From NCBI GenBank assembly GCA_012932865.1, contig SAXG01000150.1, positions 1 through 49,501 of the forward strand: a DNA stretch of 49,501 nt, in the 5' to 3' direction. Below the pieces are notes generated by a model. It was given only the letters and a program-made list of their open reading frames with translations. It was not told the origin of the DNA and searched no databases. Origin of the DNA: Amylostereum areolatum (taxonomy: Eukaryota > Basidiomycota > Agaricomycetes > Russulales > Stereaceae). Within the stretch, counting starts at the first letter, position 1. Each line of letters begins with the position of its first letter. The position numbers were made by a program, and so were the translations under genes. Positions 19,763-30,822 of the stretch are shown here, one piece after another.

Positions 19763-22700
19763 TTACGCCCACCGTATCGTCGTCGCCTCATTCAAATCCA
19801 CCGCCAGCCCCTGCACAACAAGCCTCTGCACCTCCGCATCATACACCACCGTGACGTCGTCCGCCCCGCCCCCGCTCACGCGCACTTCCGCCGGTGCGCT
19901 CCCGACCCCCAACACCGTCACCTTCGCCAGCGTCTGCCCCACCGTCCACTCGCCGACGCTCTGCACGCGCAGCGCGCCCTCCTCCGCCGTGAACCGGAGC
20001 GTGCGGTTCGCGAGGCCGTCCGCGCCAGGCATCGTCGCCCCGTCGTCCACGTACGCCGTGCCGAACGCGGCGCCCGCCGCGTCCAGCGAGACCAGCAGCG
20101 CGTACGGCCCCGCGCGCGTCTCGCGCGTCGTGTACGCGGGCCGCGCGTGCAGGAGGAGCACCGCGCCCGAGCGGACGTGCACGGGGATGTGCCCCAAGGG
20201 CGCGTCGACGGGCGTCGGCTCTCCGGAGCGCGCGGGGACGGGCGCGTGCGTGTACCAGTCGCGCCAGGTGACGGTGCCGCGGCCGGGGAAGACGGCGGAG
20301 ACGGCGGAGACGTTCGGGGCGAGGACCGGGGTGACGAGGATGGCGTCGCCGATCATGAACTGGGTGTCGATGCCGAAAAGCTCGGGCTCGTCCGGGAACT
20401 CCCAAAAGAGCGCGCGCACCGGGGGCGTGCCCGCCGTGGACGCGTTGGCGAAGAGTGTGTACTGTAAGAAGCGTTGGTGCGGGGGGGCTGAGGCGACGGA
20501 GAGGAGAGCGTACCCAGTATGGAAGCATCGAGTACCGCACCGCGATGGCCGTCCTGCTCGCGTTTGCGACGCTGTCCCAGACATAGGGCTCCTGCGAGAT
20601 CGACCCGCGGACGTTGTGGTTCCTGTAAAACGGTGTGAAGGCCGAAAGCTGCATCCAGCGGTTGCAGAGTTCTTCGTCCGAGTTTCCGTCTACCGCGGGA
20701 AGGGGCTCATGAGAGGCAAAGTATCGCACGCCAGAAGAAAGACGCACTGAAGCCGCAGGTATCCGCGCCGACCATGGGGATCTGGAAGAGCTGGAATTGG
20801 AGCACGCCCTGGATGTTGTACTTGAGGTAAGACCACTTGCTGAAGTTGTCCCCGAGCTAAGCAGAAAAAAATGAACCCCTCTCGTCAAAAGCAACCATGT
20901 AGAACCACGCACCCAGTGCCCTGACCAGTGCCCCGTTCCAGGGAAGGTCGAGCGCGAGATCAAGAACGGACGCTCGTTGGGCCGGTCCTCCAGGAGCGCG
21001 AGATGCGTCGCGCGTTCTTCCATATATCCGAAAAGGTTGTGGGTATCGAGCTCGGCGTATCCACCCGCATGGGTTGCATTAGGAGACACGGTGTGGATGG
21101 ATAGACGGCCAAAAGCTGGTGGGGAAGAAGTGTCAAAGGCAGTCGACCGTAGGTACGATCGGACCCACCGTTGTGGATGGCATACGGAGGCGTGTTGAGC
21201 TCCGCGTTGGGATCACCACCCGCACCGACGCCGCGTTTGGGCAATGTGCGGAACAGGCCCGTGCTGGGCGGTACAGAGCCGTAGGTCAACGTCCCATTGA
21301 TGGTCATGTTCCCGCTGGATCCCCAAAGTGTGGCATTGTACCTGCGCCGCCCAAGGTGAGATCAGAACGAGAAAACATCGACAAGCATCTAGCAAACATA
21401 CCCTTCTGGATAGTCGGTGACGAGGTTGCTTGGCTCACCAGGGAGGATGATCGGGGTGGTGACATTGTTCAAGTCGACGCCCGTGCCGCTGCCGGAGGGA
21501 CGCCTATGGTTGGCGGTCTGCTCGACGAAAGGGACAAGAGGAGGACGCGCACCAGGAGCCATCGCAGAACGAACTAGGTTCGTTCATGTCCAACCACAGT
21601 CCCGAGAACTCGATGCCTGAAGCAGTCCAGTTCTTGATGGCGTCCGCCCACCACTGCTGCACGTTCTCCGCAAACCAATCAGGGAAAACCTGCCCGTCCA
21701 CCATAAGCATGCCGCGCACGACTGAGAGGGGTCGAAAAGCGTACAGTGTACCCTGGCCACACCTGACCGATGTAGGTCGTGTTGTCCGAGTTTTTGATGA
21801 ATACGTCCCTACAGGTTGGATCGGATGGGCTTTCCAGATAACGAGGTCAGGAAAACCTACTGCTCGGTGCCGCGGATGAAGGGATAATACTATAGGAAGG
21901 TGCAAATCAGCAAGGTCGAAAGTCACGGTCTTCGCAGAGCTACCCACCAAATCGGAATCATTGGCTTGGTGTGGGATGGCAGCATCGACGATGGGAATGT
22001 CTGTGGCCCTCATCAGCAGGAACTAAGACCAGGAAACGAATCCCATATACGAACAATGCTGCCCTTTCGAAGCCTGCACACGCATCGCTCTCAGTATAGC
22101 TTAACAACGAGAAAACAAATGAAGACACACAAGCTCGCGGATGAACGTGCGCATCCCGTCGCCGGGAAAGCTCACAGGGTCGGATGTGAAGTCGCGCCTG
22201 TTATCGTACAAGTCGATGTCGTTCCACATAACTATGCACACTCCACCGTCAGTGATCCGCAAGACCCGCACAGACCCGAGCAACAAGCACGTACCTTCGA
22301 GCGGAATATCCGCCGCGCGCATCTTTTCAACCACAGCCTGAGTCTCCGACAGGTTTGCATATCCCCACCTAACCCCCCTCGCCATCAGTGTTCTTCCAAA
22401 ACGGAGAGGTAAAAAAGAAAACCCACCTGCACAGCTGGAAGCCGAACCCCCACATCGGCTGCCAGGTCGGCAATCCGACGACGGCGCCGTACTGCTCGAC
22501 GACGCTCTTCGGGTCCGGGCCCGCGAAGAAGTACAAGTCGAGGGTGCCGCCGAGGAGACGGTATTGGACGAGGGAGGCGTTGAACCCCGGAGGGGTCGCG
22601 AGGACAACGTCCGCACCGGCCGCACTGGGTCGCTCGGTGTCAGTCGCATGAAAGGGAGAGGAGAGAGCGCGCGGCCAACGCACTTGGAGAGGAAGACGCC

Positions 22701-23662
22701 ATGGGACTGGGAGAGGTTGTTCGAGGCGTTGAACCGATGCTCGAGGTAGACCGCGTGCGCGCCGTATCTGTCCACGGAAACGCGTCGGTAGAAAGATCGG
22801 GGGGGGGAGGACGGACGGACGCACAAGTTTTCGTTTTCCGGGTCTGCGTCGTCGCGCGCCCACATCGTCTGCACGGTGCCGTTCTGGCCGATATCGCGCC
22901 TGAACCCGCTCGTGGCGACGGCCTCGCCGAGCCCATACACGTTCGCGTCGCGCGGGAGCGCCGAGGTGAGCTGCAGGTACTGGTCCTCGAACACGGTCTG
23001 AAACCCGTCAAACGTGAGGTTGTCGCTCGTACCCGAGGACGCCGGGGCAGCGGGCAGCGACGCGGTCCTGGTGTCGAAGAGCGGGTCCGCGGCGGGGTCG
23101 GCGCGGCGGGTGATCCAAAAGGCGAAGGGCGAGGACGCGTGGTTGAAGACGAGGTCGGAGGTGTTGAGCAGGGAGGGCGCGGCGTCGGTCGGGGCGTCCG
23201 GGCGGGGGAAGTACTCCGGAGGGAGGGTGAATTGGCGGGCGGCGGTGTCGGAGATGTGGACGTGCAGTCTGGGTGGAGGGCCAGGATGAGCGAGTGGAAG
23301 AGGGAATCGTGTCCGTGCACTGACCTGGATTGGGTTTCGTACGTGACCTCGATCGTGAGGTCGGCGATGTCGATGCCAAAGGCGTTGCAGGCGGGTCCCG
23401 CGAGGGACAGGTGAGCGACGAGGCCATGCGTGGTCTGTCGCACCGCTCCCAAAGTGTAGCCTAGAAGGAGAACAAGGCGCACATACATTAACATTCAGCC
23501 AACAAACAAGCAGGCAGGCGCGCGCGAAGCCGTACCGGGACAAGTCGACACATTCAGCGAGAGTTGGGTGCCGTTTGCGGCCGCTACAAGACCCGGCGAC
23601 GCGACGCTACCCGCGTACGCGGTCGCAAACGAAAGAAGGGCGTATGTGATCCCTCCCAACAT
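19763..23662 (-). CDS. Secreted GH31 alpha-glucosidase
   Basis: Exo-acting glycoside hydrolase releasing glucose from alpha-1,4-linked oligosaccharides, probably extracellular. I start translation at 23662 because it opens a signal peptide (MLGGITYALLSFATAYA) just after a probable 5' intron. Many short introns interrupt the gene; exons could be joined in frame across the stretches I checked, for example through the GFNGNSDEELCNRW region near 20690-20770. Landmarks are WNDIDLYDN near 22200-22235, the nucleophile motif LWLDMNEPSSF at about 21565-21600, the acid/base region GADTCGF near 20755-20785, and a C-terminal beta-sandwich with GHIPVHVRSGAVL before the stop at 19763. Total length is about 900 residues, typical of fungal enzymes such as Aspergillus AgdA. 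Its 5' half is duplicated at 30822-32675, and repeat element copy B begins just upstream, head-to-head. Confidence 0.9.
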
Positions 23663-24149
23663 GGTTGCCGCGATGAAGAGGAGCTGAATTTGAAGCCTGG
23701 AGGAAGGGGGAGAGGTCAGGGCTCCGGTCAATCCACCGAAGGTATAAATGCGAGGAGACGTACCATCGATGGCGAGGGCGCGCTCCTCGTGAAAATGCAC
23801 GTCTGCTGACCTCGTCGACGTCTGATTTGATGCCCATTTCGACCCGCCGAGGGGCGTCACTTGGTCAGTCGTGTGGAGAGTCTGGAGACTCAGTGGAGAC
23901 TGGAGAGAGGGTGTCTTGGTGTCTTGGAACTCGATGTCAGGCGGTCGGCGGCGTCGACGTCCTGGGTCAGGTCGACAAGGGCGGCTGGGTGAGCGTCGTC
24001 GACGTTGAGAAGGTCGAGAAAGTCGCCCGCATGTTTCGCGCGTGGGGTCCGTGGGGAACCGTGATGAGAAAGGCATTGGAGAAGCGCAAAGACGTAAGGC
24101 GGCTGGCGCGCGCGTGCTTACCACCAAGCGCGTTCGAGGGTGCGCGGGC
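23663..24149 (-). promoter_or_regulatory. 5' leader and promoter region of the GH31 gene
   Basis: A probable leader intron (donor GGTACGTC near 23763, acceptor TCCAG near 23700) separates the coding start from an upstream exon. Up to about 23825 this region is almost identical to the truncated copy (32166-32330). Beyond that, to about 24125, similarity to 32340-32675 drops to scattered blocks such as GGGGTCCGTGGGGAAC. The upstream open frame could encode an N-terminal extension, but its sequence is not conserved between the copies, so I treat it as untranslated. Confidence 0.5.
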
Positions 24150-25239
24150 TCTCTCCCTCCCACTCGCCGTCGCCCAATCCGCTCTCTCCGCCGCATCGCA
24201 GGCAAGACGCGTTCACCGATAAATCGAGCACTCAGTCTCTGTTCCACTCTCTACAGCACCGACGGAGCGTCCGACGGCACCGACCACTCGCCTTCCCGCT
24301 CGGTCCTGCCCCCGGTGCGCGTCTCTCCCCTTCCTTCACGCCGTCCCTCACGCTATCTAGCCGAAACCCGCCCATCCGCCTGGCCCGCCAACTTGCGCCG
24401 TTCCCGACATCCGTCCGTGCGTTTATGTACATGTAGCCATCTCGTCCGCGCCCTTCTCCCTCCGTCCCTCCGTCCTGCTCGTCCCGTCCCCCGCCCCCGT
24501 CCCCGCCGTCGCGCCCCAAGACGCGTCCTGAGACCACGCGAGGTCAGTCGATGCACTCCCTACGCGATCCCAAGTCCTCACCTCGTCCGCCGTCTCCAGC
24601 TTCCCCCGCGGTCTACCAACGAAAACGCGCAGGGCATCGCGGGGCGGACTCGCCCTCGCTGCCCTAAGATCGGCCGCGGATCTCGTCTGCCGCGCCCTCA
24701 GCCTTCCGTCCGCCCCACTCCCATCGTCCCCTGCAACGACACCGTCAACGCAAGCCACACAAGGAACGGCAGAAAACGGCGTCCCGTCGGCACGGACTCG
24801 CTACGGCGCGGAGGTGTGCGAGCACCTCGCCATTCCAGTTTACGCCTCCGACTTACCGTTCCCCGCCCTAGACGTCGCCAGCGCCCCCGCAACCTCAGGA
24901 ACATCCGCCCGCGCTCGACGCGCGCTCCGGAGGGGACAACCGAACGCAGGGGAACTGGTGGAGGGGGCAGCGGGCAGCGCTACGAAATGCGCAAAGGTGA
25001 GTCCACACGCATATATCGACCGCATCGTGAATGCTCACCTCCTCCACACCGTCATCGTCCCGCGCCCGAACGTCCTCCGCAGCCCCGGCCTCTCCTCCCC
25101 CGACGGACGCCTCGGCACACGCGCCACGCGAACGACGGCGTACACGCGTGCATCGCACGCGGCGACATCGTCGTTCGCGTCAAGCGCTGGCCTTGCACGG
25201 CACGCGTTCGCGCTCGGAGGGCTGCAGAACAACAAAAGG

Positions 25240-27294
25240 TGAGCGTTCTTGCCGTTGTCACGCACGCTGGCACTCACATCGATGTCCAGGACACCCTGCC
25301 CGCCTGCGCCGCGCTCCCTCCCACCCCGCCACGCCGTCGACGCAAGGCCCACGCGCACGCACGTCACCTCCTCCGAGAACGGGATGGTCCGCTCGCCGCT
25401 GTGAGCCTCAGCCTCGAAAGCCCGAGGTTCTGGGGGCGCGCTTGGTGCGTGCGCGGCACGCCTTGCAGGGAACGGATGTGCGGGGCATTGTGCGAGGCAG
25501 CGCCTGGTAAGTCGATCCTCGCCTGATCGGGGGAGAAAACTAACCTGGTCAAATGCCACAGGGATCCGCGCTCCACGCGGCCTGACCGTCGAGGGCGACA
25601 CTCCTCCTCCCTGCCAGTGCGAGTGCGCTCCGCGCCGCGGGGCCAAAAGCTCGGAAGATCGAGGGTCGGGCGGACGCGATTGTGCGTCCGCAGTACGCGT
25701 TGCGCGTCGCCAACGCCGGTGCGGGGAGGAGCAGGTGGGGGGGAGCGCGTGCGGAGGACAGGATCAAAGACGGCGTGGCTGCGCCACGCCTCGCGTCGGG
25801 GGAGAACCTGGAAAGGAAAGGTCAGTGCGATCCCTTCAATGGACGAAAAACAACTCACCGACACATTTCCAGACGTCCGCGCGGCTGCGCCGCGCTCGTC
25901 ACCCGCCTCATGGACGCCGATGCCGTGCCCGCATCAACGTCCACGCCCTCTTCGTACGACACGAGCGAGCCGTTGCGCTCGCCGCGGGGCCTGGACCTCG
26001 AGAATACGGGGCCCTCTCGCTGGCCATTTTGCGTCCGCAGCACGCGTTCCGCGTCGCTAACGCCGGTGCGGGCAGGAGGAGCGGGAGTGGGGACCGCGTG
26101 CAGGGGACGGGATGGAAGGCGGCGTGGCTGCGCCACGCCTCGCATCTGGGGAGAAGCTGGGAGGAAAAGGTAAGCGTGATCCCTTCAATAGACGGAAAAG
26201 AAAACTCACCATCGCGGCAGACGTCCGCGCGGCTCCGCCGCGCTCCACGCCCGCCACATGCACGCCGACGCCGTGCCCGCGTCGACGTCCACGCCATTTG
26301 CGTGGGACACGAGCGAGCCGTTGCGCTCGCCGCGGGGCCTCGACCTCGAGAATCCGAGGTCCGTTGGCAGGCCATTTTGCGTCCGCAGCACCCTGTTGGG
26401 TAGCGCGGCGGGCAGGCGTGGGGGACGAGGCGGGAGCATGGGAAACAACCTGGAGGAAAAAAGCTGGTGAGCACAAACTCGCCTCCATCAACTGCATTGA
26501 AACTTACCGTAACACATCTAGACGTCCGCGCGACTGCGCCGCGCTCCTCCTCCCACCCAATGTCGACGCGGTGGCGGCGTCGCCGTTGCCGTCGTCTTCG
26601 TGCAGCGTGAGCGGGGCGTTGCGCTCGCCGCGCAGCCTGGACCTCGAAATTTCGAGGTCCTTTTGCGTGCGATTCTGCGTGCGCAGCACGCTGTTGGGTG
26701 GCGGGGGGTCGTACGAGGGCATGTGCGGGGGACGGGAGGCGGCGTGGCGAAGACGCGCTACGCGACAAGACCTGGGGGAATTCTGGTGAGCACCCACTCG
26801 CCCCAATCGACGACATCAAAGCTTACCATCGCACGTCCAGACGTCCGCGCGGCTGCACCGCATTCCTCCCAACGTCGACGCCGTGGCGGCGTTGACGTCG
26901 TCTTCATCCCGCATCCCGTGTGAGCGGGTGGGGCGCTCGCCGCGCGGCTGAACCTCGAGAAATCGGGGTCCGCTTGCGTACCATTTTGCGCGCGCAGCAC
27001 ATACTCGGCGCGTGCGATGTCGACCGTGCTCCTGAAGCCGAACCTGTGGTCAGGAAACGGTAAGCGAACCGCTCCCCCCACCTGAAACGAAGAGAAAAAC
27101 TTACGATGCCACCGCCAGAATATGAACGGCATGCGCGCGGCTTCGCCGCGCTGGTCCTTCCACGGCGTCGTCGGGCTCGTTGAGCTCCCTCTGCAGGCGC
27201 GTGGGCGTCGCTCGCCGCGTGGCCGGGGCCTCAGGAAATCGGGGCTCGTGCTGGTATCGGTTTACGTCCGCCGCACGTATCCTGCGAATGCCAG
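25240..27294 (+). repeat. Array of exon-like GC-rich modules with short introns (copy B)
   Basis: Introns at 25240-25290, 25507-25561, 25821-25872, 26170-26220, 26467-26522, 26786-26840 and 27060-27118 have GT donors, CTTAC, CTCAC or CTAAC branch sites and AG acceptors, and several are followed by ACGTCCGCGCGG. Modules measure 216, 259, 297, 246, 263, 219 and 176 nt and correspond in order to copy A modules of 230, 287, 268, 265, 257, 200 and 171 nt. The size differences (14, 28, 29, 19, 6, 19, 5) are mostly not multiples of three, so a conserved protein is unlikely. One frame repeats a HERAVALAAGPGPR-like peptide in several modules, but other frames are equally repetitive because the DNA itself is. 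Confidence 0.7.
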
Positions 27295-27604
27295 GTCAGT
27301 CCGCGTCGCTCTCGCGAGGGCAAGAAAACTCACCGGAAACAAGGGTGACGTCCGCCCGGCGGTGCCGCGTGTCCTAGTTCCCCTGGTTCAATACCTGCCG
27401 ACACTGCAAGCTGTCAGCCTCAATGGGAAGACCAGGGCATGCGGCGTCGCTCACCGATAAGATGGTACGACACTTTTCCAAGTCGTCAACCGAAACGGAC
27501 TCCCCGTTCGCGAGCGACACAGCGGAAGGTGTAGACGGACGGGGGCTTAGAAGGGGCAGTGCGGGAGCATACCGGCGCGAGGGGGGTTGGTGGAGGGGCT
27601 TCGA

Positions 27605-29097
27605 GTATCACTTAAATATTTAGATACTAGCATAGACCCATGCATTGCACTCATTCAAGTAGCAAGGCTGTGGTGATTGTATTCAAATAAGCAACAAATA
27701 AGCATAACTAAGTACTAAGCATGAAGTGTAGAAGATTCAACTCGCAGTCCGATAGTAGGAAAACTGTAGCCGGGATGCCTAGAGGGGTTTGTGACGGTCC
27801 CAAATGCTCTCGCTCGTGTCGGGCTCTCTTGGCAATCTGCCATTTCGATAGCAGAGTGGGTTGTTCTGTTCCTTGAGGGTTCAGAGCTGGAGTCCTTGGG
27901 GGCGTAGGAAGCAAGTCGCTGAGGGCCGAGTAGGCCTGCGAATATGCAATGTCGATGAGGACATATCACCTGTGATATGGATAACAAAAGGATCAGTAAA
28001 GCCTTTACTATCACATTGATTGATACTGTATGCACGTACCATCTATGAAAGCTCCGTTCGAGGCTTGCTGGTTGGTTGGGTTCTTGCATTATCGTGTCGC
28101 CTGTCGTTGATTCGGACGTGGACGACACAATACAATGCTGTTGCGGACCTTCAGGATCCTGAGGATGTCGTTGTGCTCGCACTCAAGACCGGCGGTGGCC
28201 AATGGCGTCAGCCGAGGAAAGCTGTAGACAACAATATAGTAAGCAAGGACATTGATCAGTTTGTTAAGGTCAGTCATACCTGGACGGCCGTGTTCTCGTT
28301 CGCTTGCGAGGAGGTTGAATGGGCACTGTTTCTGGGGGCTGCATCTTGGACGGAATCAGTGGACCTGCGTTCCTGCTCGGTGCACCATCCCAATGGCCAG
28401 CCAATGTCACCCCCAACTCGCATAGATTCTTCTGCACAAATAGTACATGTCAGTTCGTCTCGCAAGAGAGAAAGAAAATGCGCACATGATCCAGATGAAT
28501 GCACCGAGATGCACTGGATGCAGATGACAGGGTGTGCTGTACTGTGTCGTGTCGGGTCGTGTCGTGTCGTACATCACTCGAGCTCGGGACCACCACGCCT
28601 CATCCGAGCACCGAGGAAATTTCCCGAAAAATCTCTAGATATATAAATAAATCCAATCAGGGGGGGTGGGAGCGACGCGGTCATCGTGACCGAAGCGACA
28701 AAACACGTCCGTGTTGCTGCACAAACATTGCTTTGGAGGAAAATTGATTTGAATTTGTTTTCTGATATACAAAGTAAAAGGTATAAGTAGGGCTGTGCCA
28801 TGGAGGCTACTTTGACGCTAACGGCGGTGCGTAGAGGTGCCATAGAGAGTGGGAAGGTATGACGGTGGCCAAGTACGTGGTGGAGGTCAAGACGAAGAGC
28901 GACGCGGCGACCCGGCCGACGCGCAAGCCTAGGATGACGCAAGCAGCCACGTGCATTTGTCAACGCGACCTGTCACGTGTCGCGTTACGATGACGTGGCT
29001 GTTGTCCCACAACCAATCAGAAAGCTCACTTGTCTCGCGGTTTGTGTCGTGACGTGACGCAGCGCTCCACCGCGTCTCTCTTTGTATTAAAGGATAC
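27605..29097. mobile_element. 1.5-kb insertion with short imperfect terminal inverted repeats
   Basis: Copy A runs without interruption from the module array into the TATA-containing part (around 4600-4620). In copy B these parts are separated by 1.49 kb beginning GTATCACTTAAATA and ending with the reverse complement of GTATCCTTTAATAC, which look like imperfect terminal inverted repeats. The interior is AT-richer and holds several small open frames (for example minus strand 27715-28182) without any motif I recognise. A target-site duplication is not obvious. A non-autonomous DNA transposon is the simplest reading; deletion from copy A is the alternative. Confidence 0.5.
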
Positions 29098-30123
29098 TTG
29101 CGCGCTCCGGCGGACCAGAGGAATGTACGTACATCACCAAGCAAAGTGCCCGCTCACTTAGCCGAATAGAACAGGCTCGATCGGCGGACAGATTTTGCGC
29201 GCAGGATGTCGGCTCTGTGGTCCGTGTGTCTGGTGCGCCACTGACTCCGATTTGCCTTCCTATCTTGGAGTGACCGTTTTTGAGACCCAAACTGTGATAT
29301 CTGCACCATGCGTCCACTCTGGTTGAGACCTGCTAATCTTGAAATGATCTTCTGTGTTTGGCTCATACCTTTCTGTCGCTCTCCGGTTTCCAATGCATTT
29401 GTTTTTGCAGGCTCGTCGGAAATCGGCTGTCCAATTTCTGGCTTGGTTCATGATTGCTATACTGTCAAGTATCCCATGTAGTGCTCCGACCTTGGAAAAT
29501 TGATCTGCGATGATTTTTGCATTGCTCCGCACAACTCTGTTGTGCAGCTTGAAAAACAGGACACTCTCATGGGCACTCGCAAAAACATTTGCGCATATCC
29601 TCATCCCTATGCAGGCTATGTGCAACAGCATAGAGATCTTGCACTGGCTTTCGAAACTCAGGTTGTCGGGTTCGACTCGGGATGCATGAAGCACCGCATA
29701 AGAATATCACTTATTTTTCCAGGTTATGCAAGATGGCACGGAGAAAGACTTGCACGTCTCTAGTACTAATTGGAGTAATGGAGTAACAATGATTTCCACT
29801 TCTGTATAAAATTCCGGTGAGATGTCTTGGAAATATTGCTTTCCGAGGATGTTGTATCTAAGAATGTAGCAAAGTTGCTTCTCATGTCACACAAAGGCAA
29901 ATGAGGGCAACCTTTCCTGCCAAAAAGCTGAACTTGGTGCCAAAGAGTCCGAAATCAGCCGTAAGGTTCTTGGGCTTCCATGCCCGCAACTGCCACGGAG
30001 GCTGCTTCGAGCAGCCTTGGCCTCGTTCTTAGCATCACACATGGTGACCGGAGTCACCCCGGCGGATGCTCGGAGATGGAGCCGGCACATTGGTGACCAG
30101 ATCGAGCTTCGGGAGGCAAAGCC

Positions 30124-30130
30124 TATATAA
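30124..30130 (+). promoter_or_regulatory. TATA box of the second unit in repeat element copy B
   Basis: GCCTATATAAACCCC, embedded in a block conserved with copy A (30015-30135 against 3600 down to 3475), is followed by a pyrimidine-rich leader. Its conservation between otherwise diverged copies suggests a used promoter. Confidence 0.5.
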
Positions 30131-30727
30131 ACCCCAGCCTTCCGCCTTGAAATGCCCATCCCCTCCCACCTCACCTCCTTCACTCGTCTGCACTTGCCTC
30201 ACATCCCAGTGTCTTTCACTCTACCAGTCACTTCTTTCCGTACAGAGGCCGTCCTTAAGACGGCAGGAGTGTTTACCTGGGATGAGTACATCTGAGTCAC
30301 CGAGTGAGTGTGAGAGACGGAAGATCACAACAATGATCTCTGTTTATGAGTGCGGTATGACATGACCTGGATGTAGTCCCAGTGTAGGCGGCAAGAAATC
30401 TTGAAGTCAGGTTTGTCGACGGTGGGGACAGCTACGAGGGAAACTTGGTAAGCACATAGGATTGGACATGCACATGTCGGAAACTCACCTTGGTTCACAG
30501 TGGCTGTGCACATGCCTTGGAACATGTTTGTTTTCTGAGGAGCGGGGGAAGGAGAAAGCAGGTGAGCGCAGATGCAAAACGGAAGGGACACAAAGTGCTG
30601 CGTGCTGGCGGCTTTGTTCTCATGCACATCCCGCACACACTAGAGACCTCATTGATTGCAGTAAACATAGCTTTCATTCGGAACGCAATTGTTAGCTTAG
30701 GGTACAATGTGATCCTTCCACCTTGCG

Positions 30728-30822
30728 CACGACGCGCTCGTGCTCGCTGCGGTCGAGAACCCGCTACTGGTGGGTCCGCCACCCGCAGCACCACCAACGC
30801 CGATGTCCGCGTTCGCGACCCC
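30728..30822 (-). pseudogene. Fragment of the intradiol dioxygenase gene tail
   Basis: About 95 bp matches the 3' coding part of the dioxygenase gene (about 33047-33178) in the same orientation, with a gap of about 25 bp and scattered substitutions. Shared blocks include CACCAACGCCG and CGCGTTCGCGACCCCGCC. It directly abuts the truncated GH31 copy and is fused to it out of frame. It encodes part of the Gly/Ser-rich tail and has no function of its own. It marks a duplication breakpoint. Confidence 0.75.

Larger units (their letters stand above)
24150..30727 (+). mobile_element. Repeat element copy B (spliced module array plus TATA-containing unit)
   Basis: Inverted counterpart of 2280-8010. 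On the plus strand it opens with the CATCGCAGGCAAGACGCGTTC block (matched near 7920-7940 in copy A), continues as a CT-rich leader, then as exon-like modules separated by 51-59 nt introns (25240-27294), then, after a 1.5-kb insertion at 27605-29097, as a less GC-rich part with a TATA box at 30124. The last shared blocks are near 30400-30560, including GAAGTCAGGTTTGTCGACGG. No transposition protein is recognisable. The 5' end points away from the GH31 promoter, as copy A points away from Nup107. Confidence 0.6.

Noticed and set aside
23663..24247. N-terminal extension of the GH31 protein upstream of the signal peptide
   Set aside because: The open frame is not conserved in the second copy, and a signal peptide begins at 23662 after a good leader intron.
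24042..25526. 494-codon open frame on the plus strand
   Set aside because: It runs through predicted introns and the GH31 promoter, is made mainly of Arg, Pro and Ala, and is not kept in copy A.
28500..29100. Possible solo LTR in the 1.5-kb insertion
   Set aside because: No TG...CA termini or direct repeat pair; the ends instead resemble short inverted repeats.
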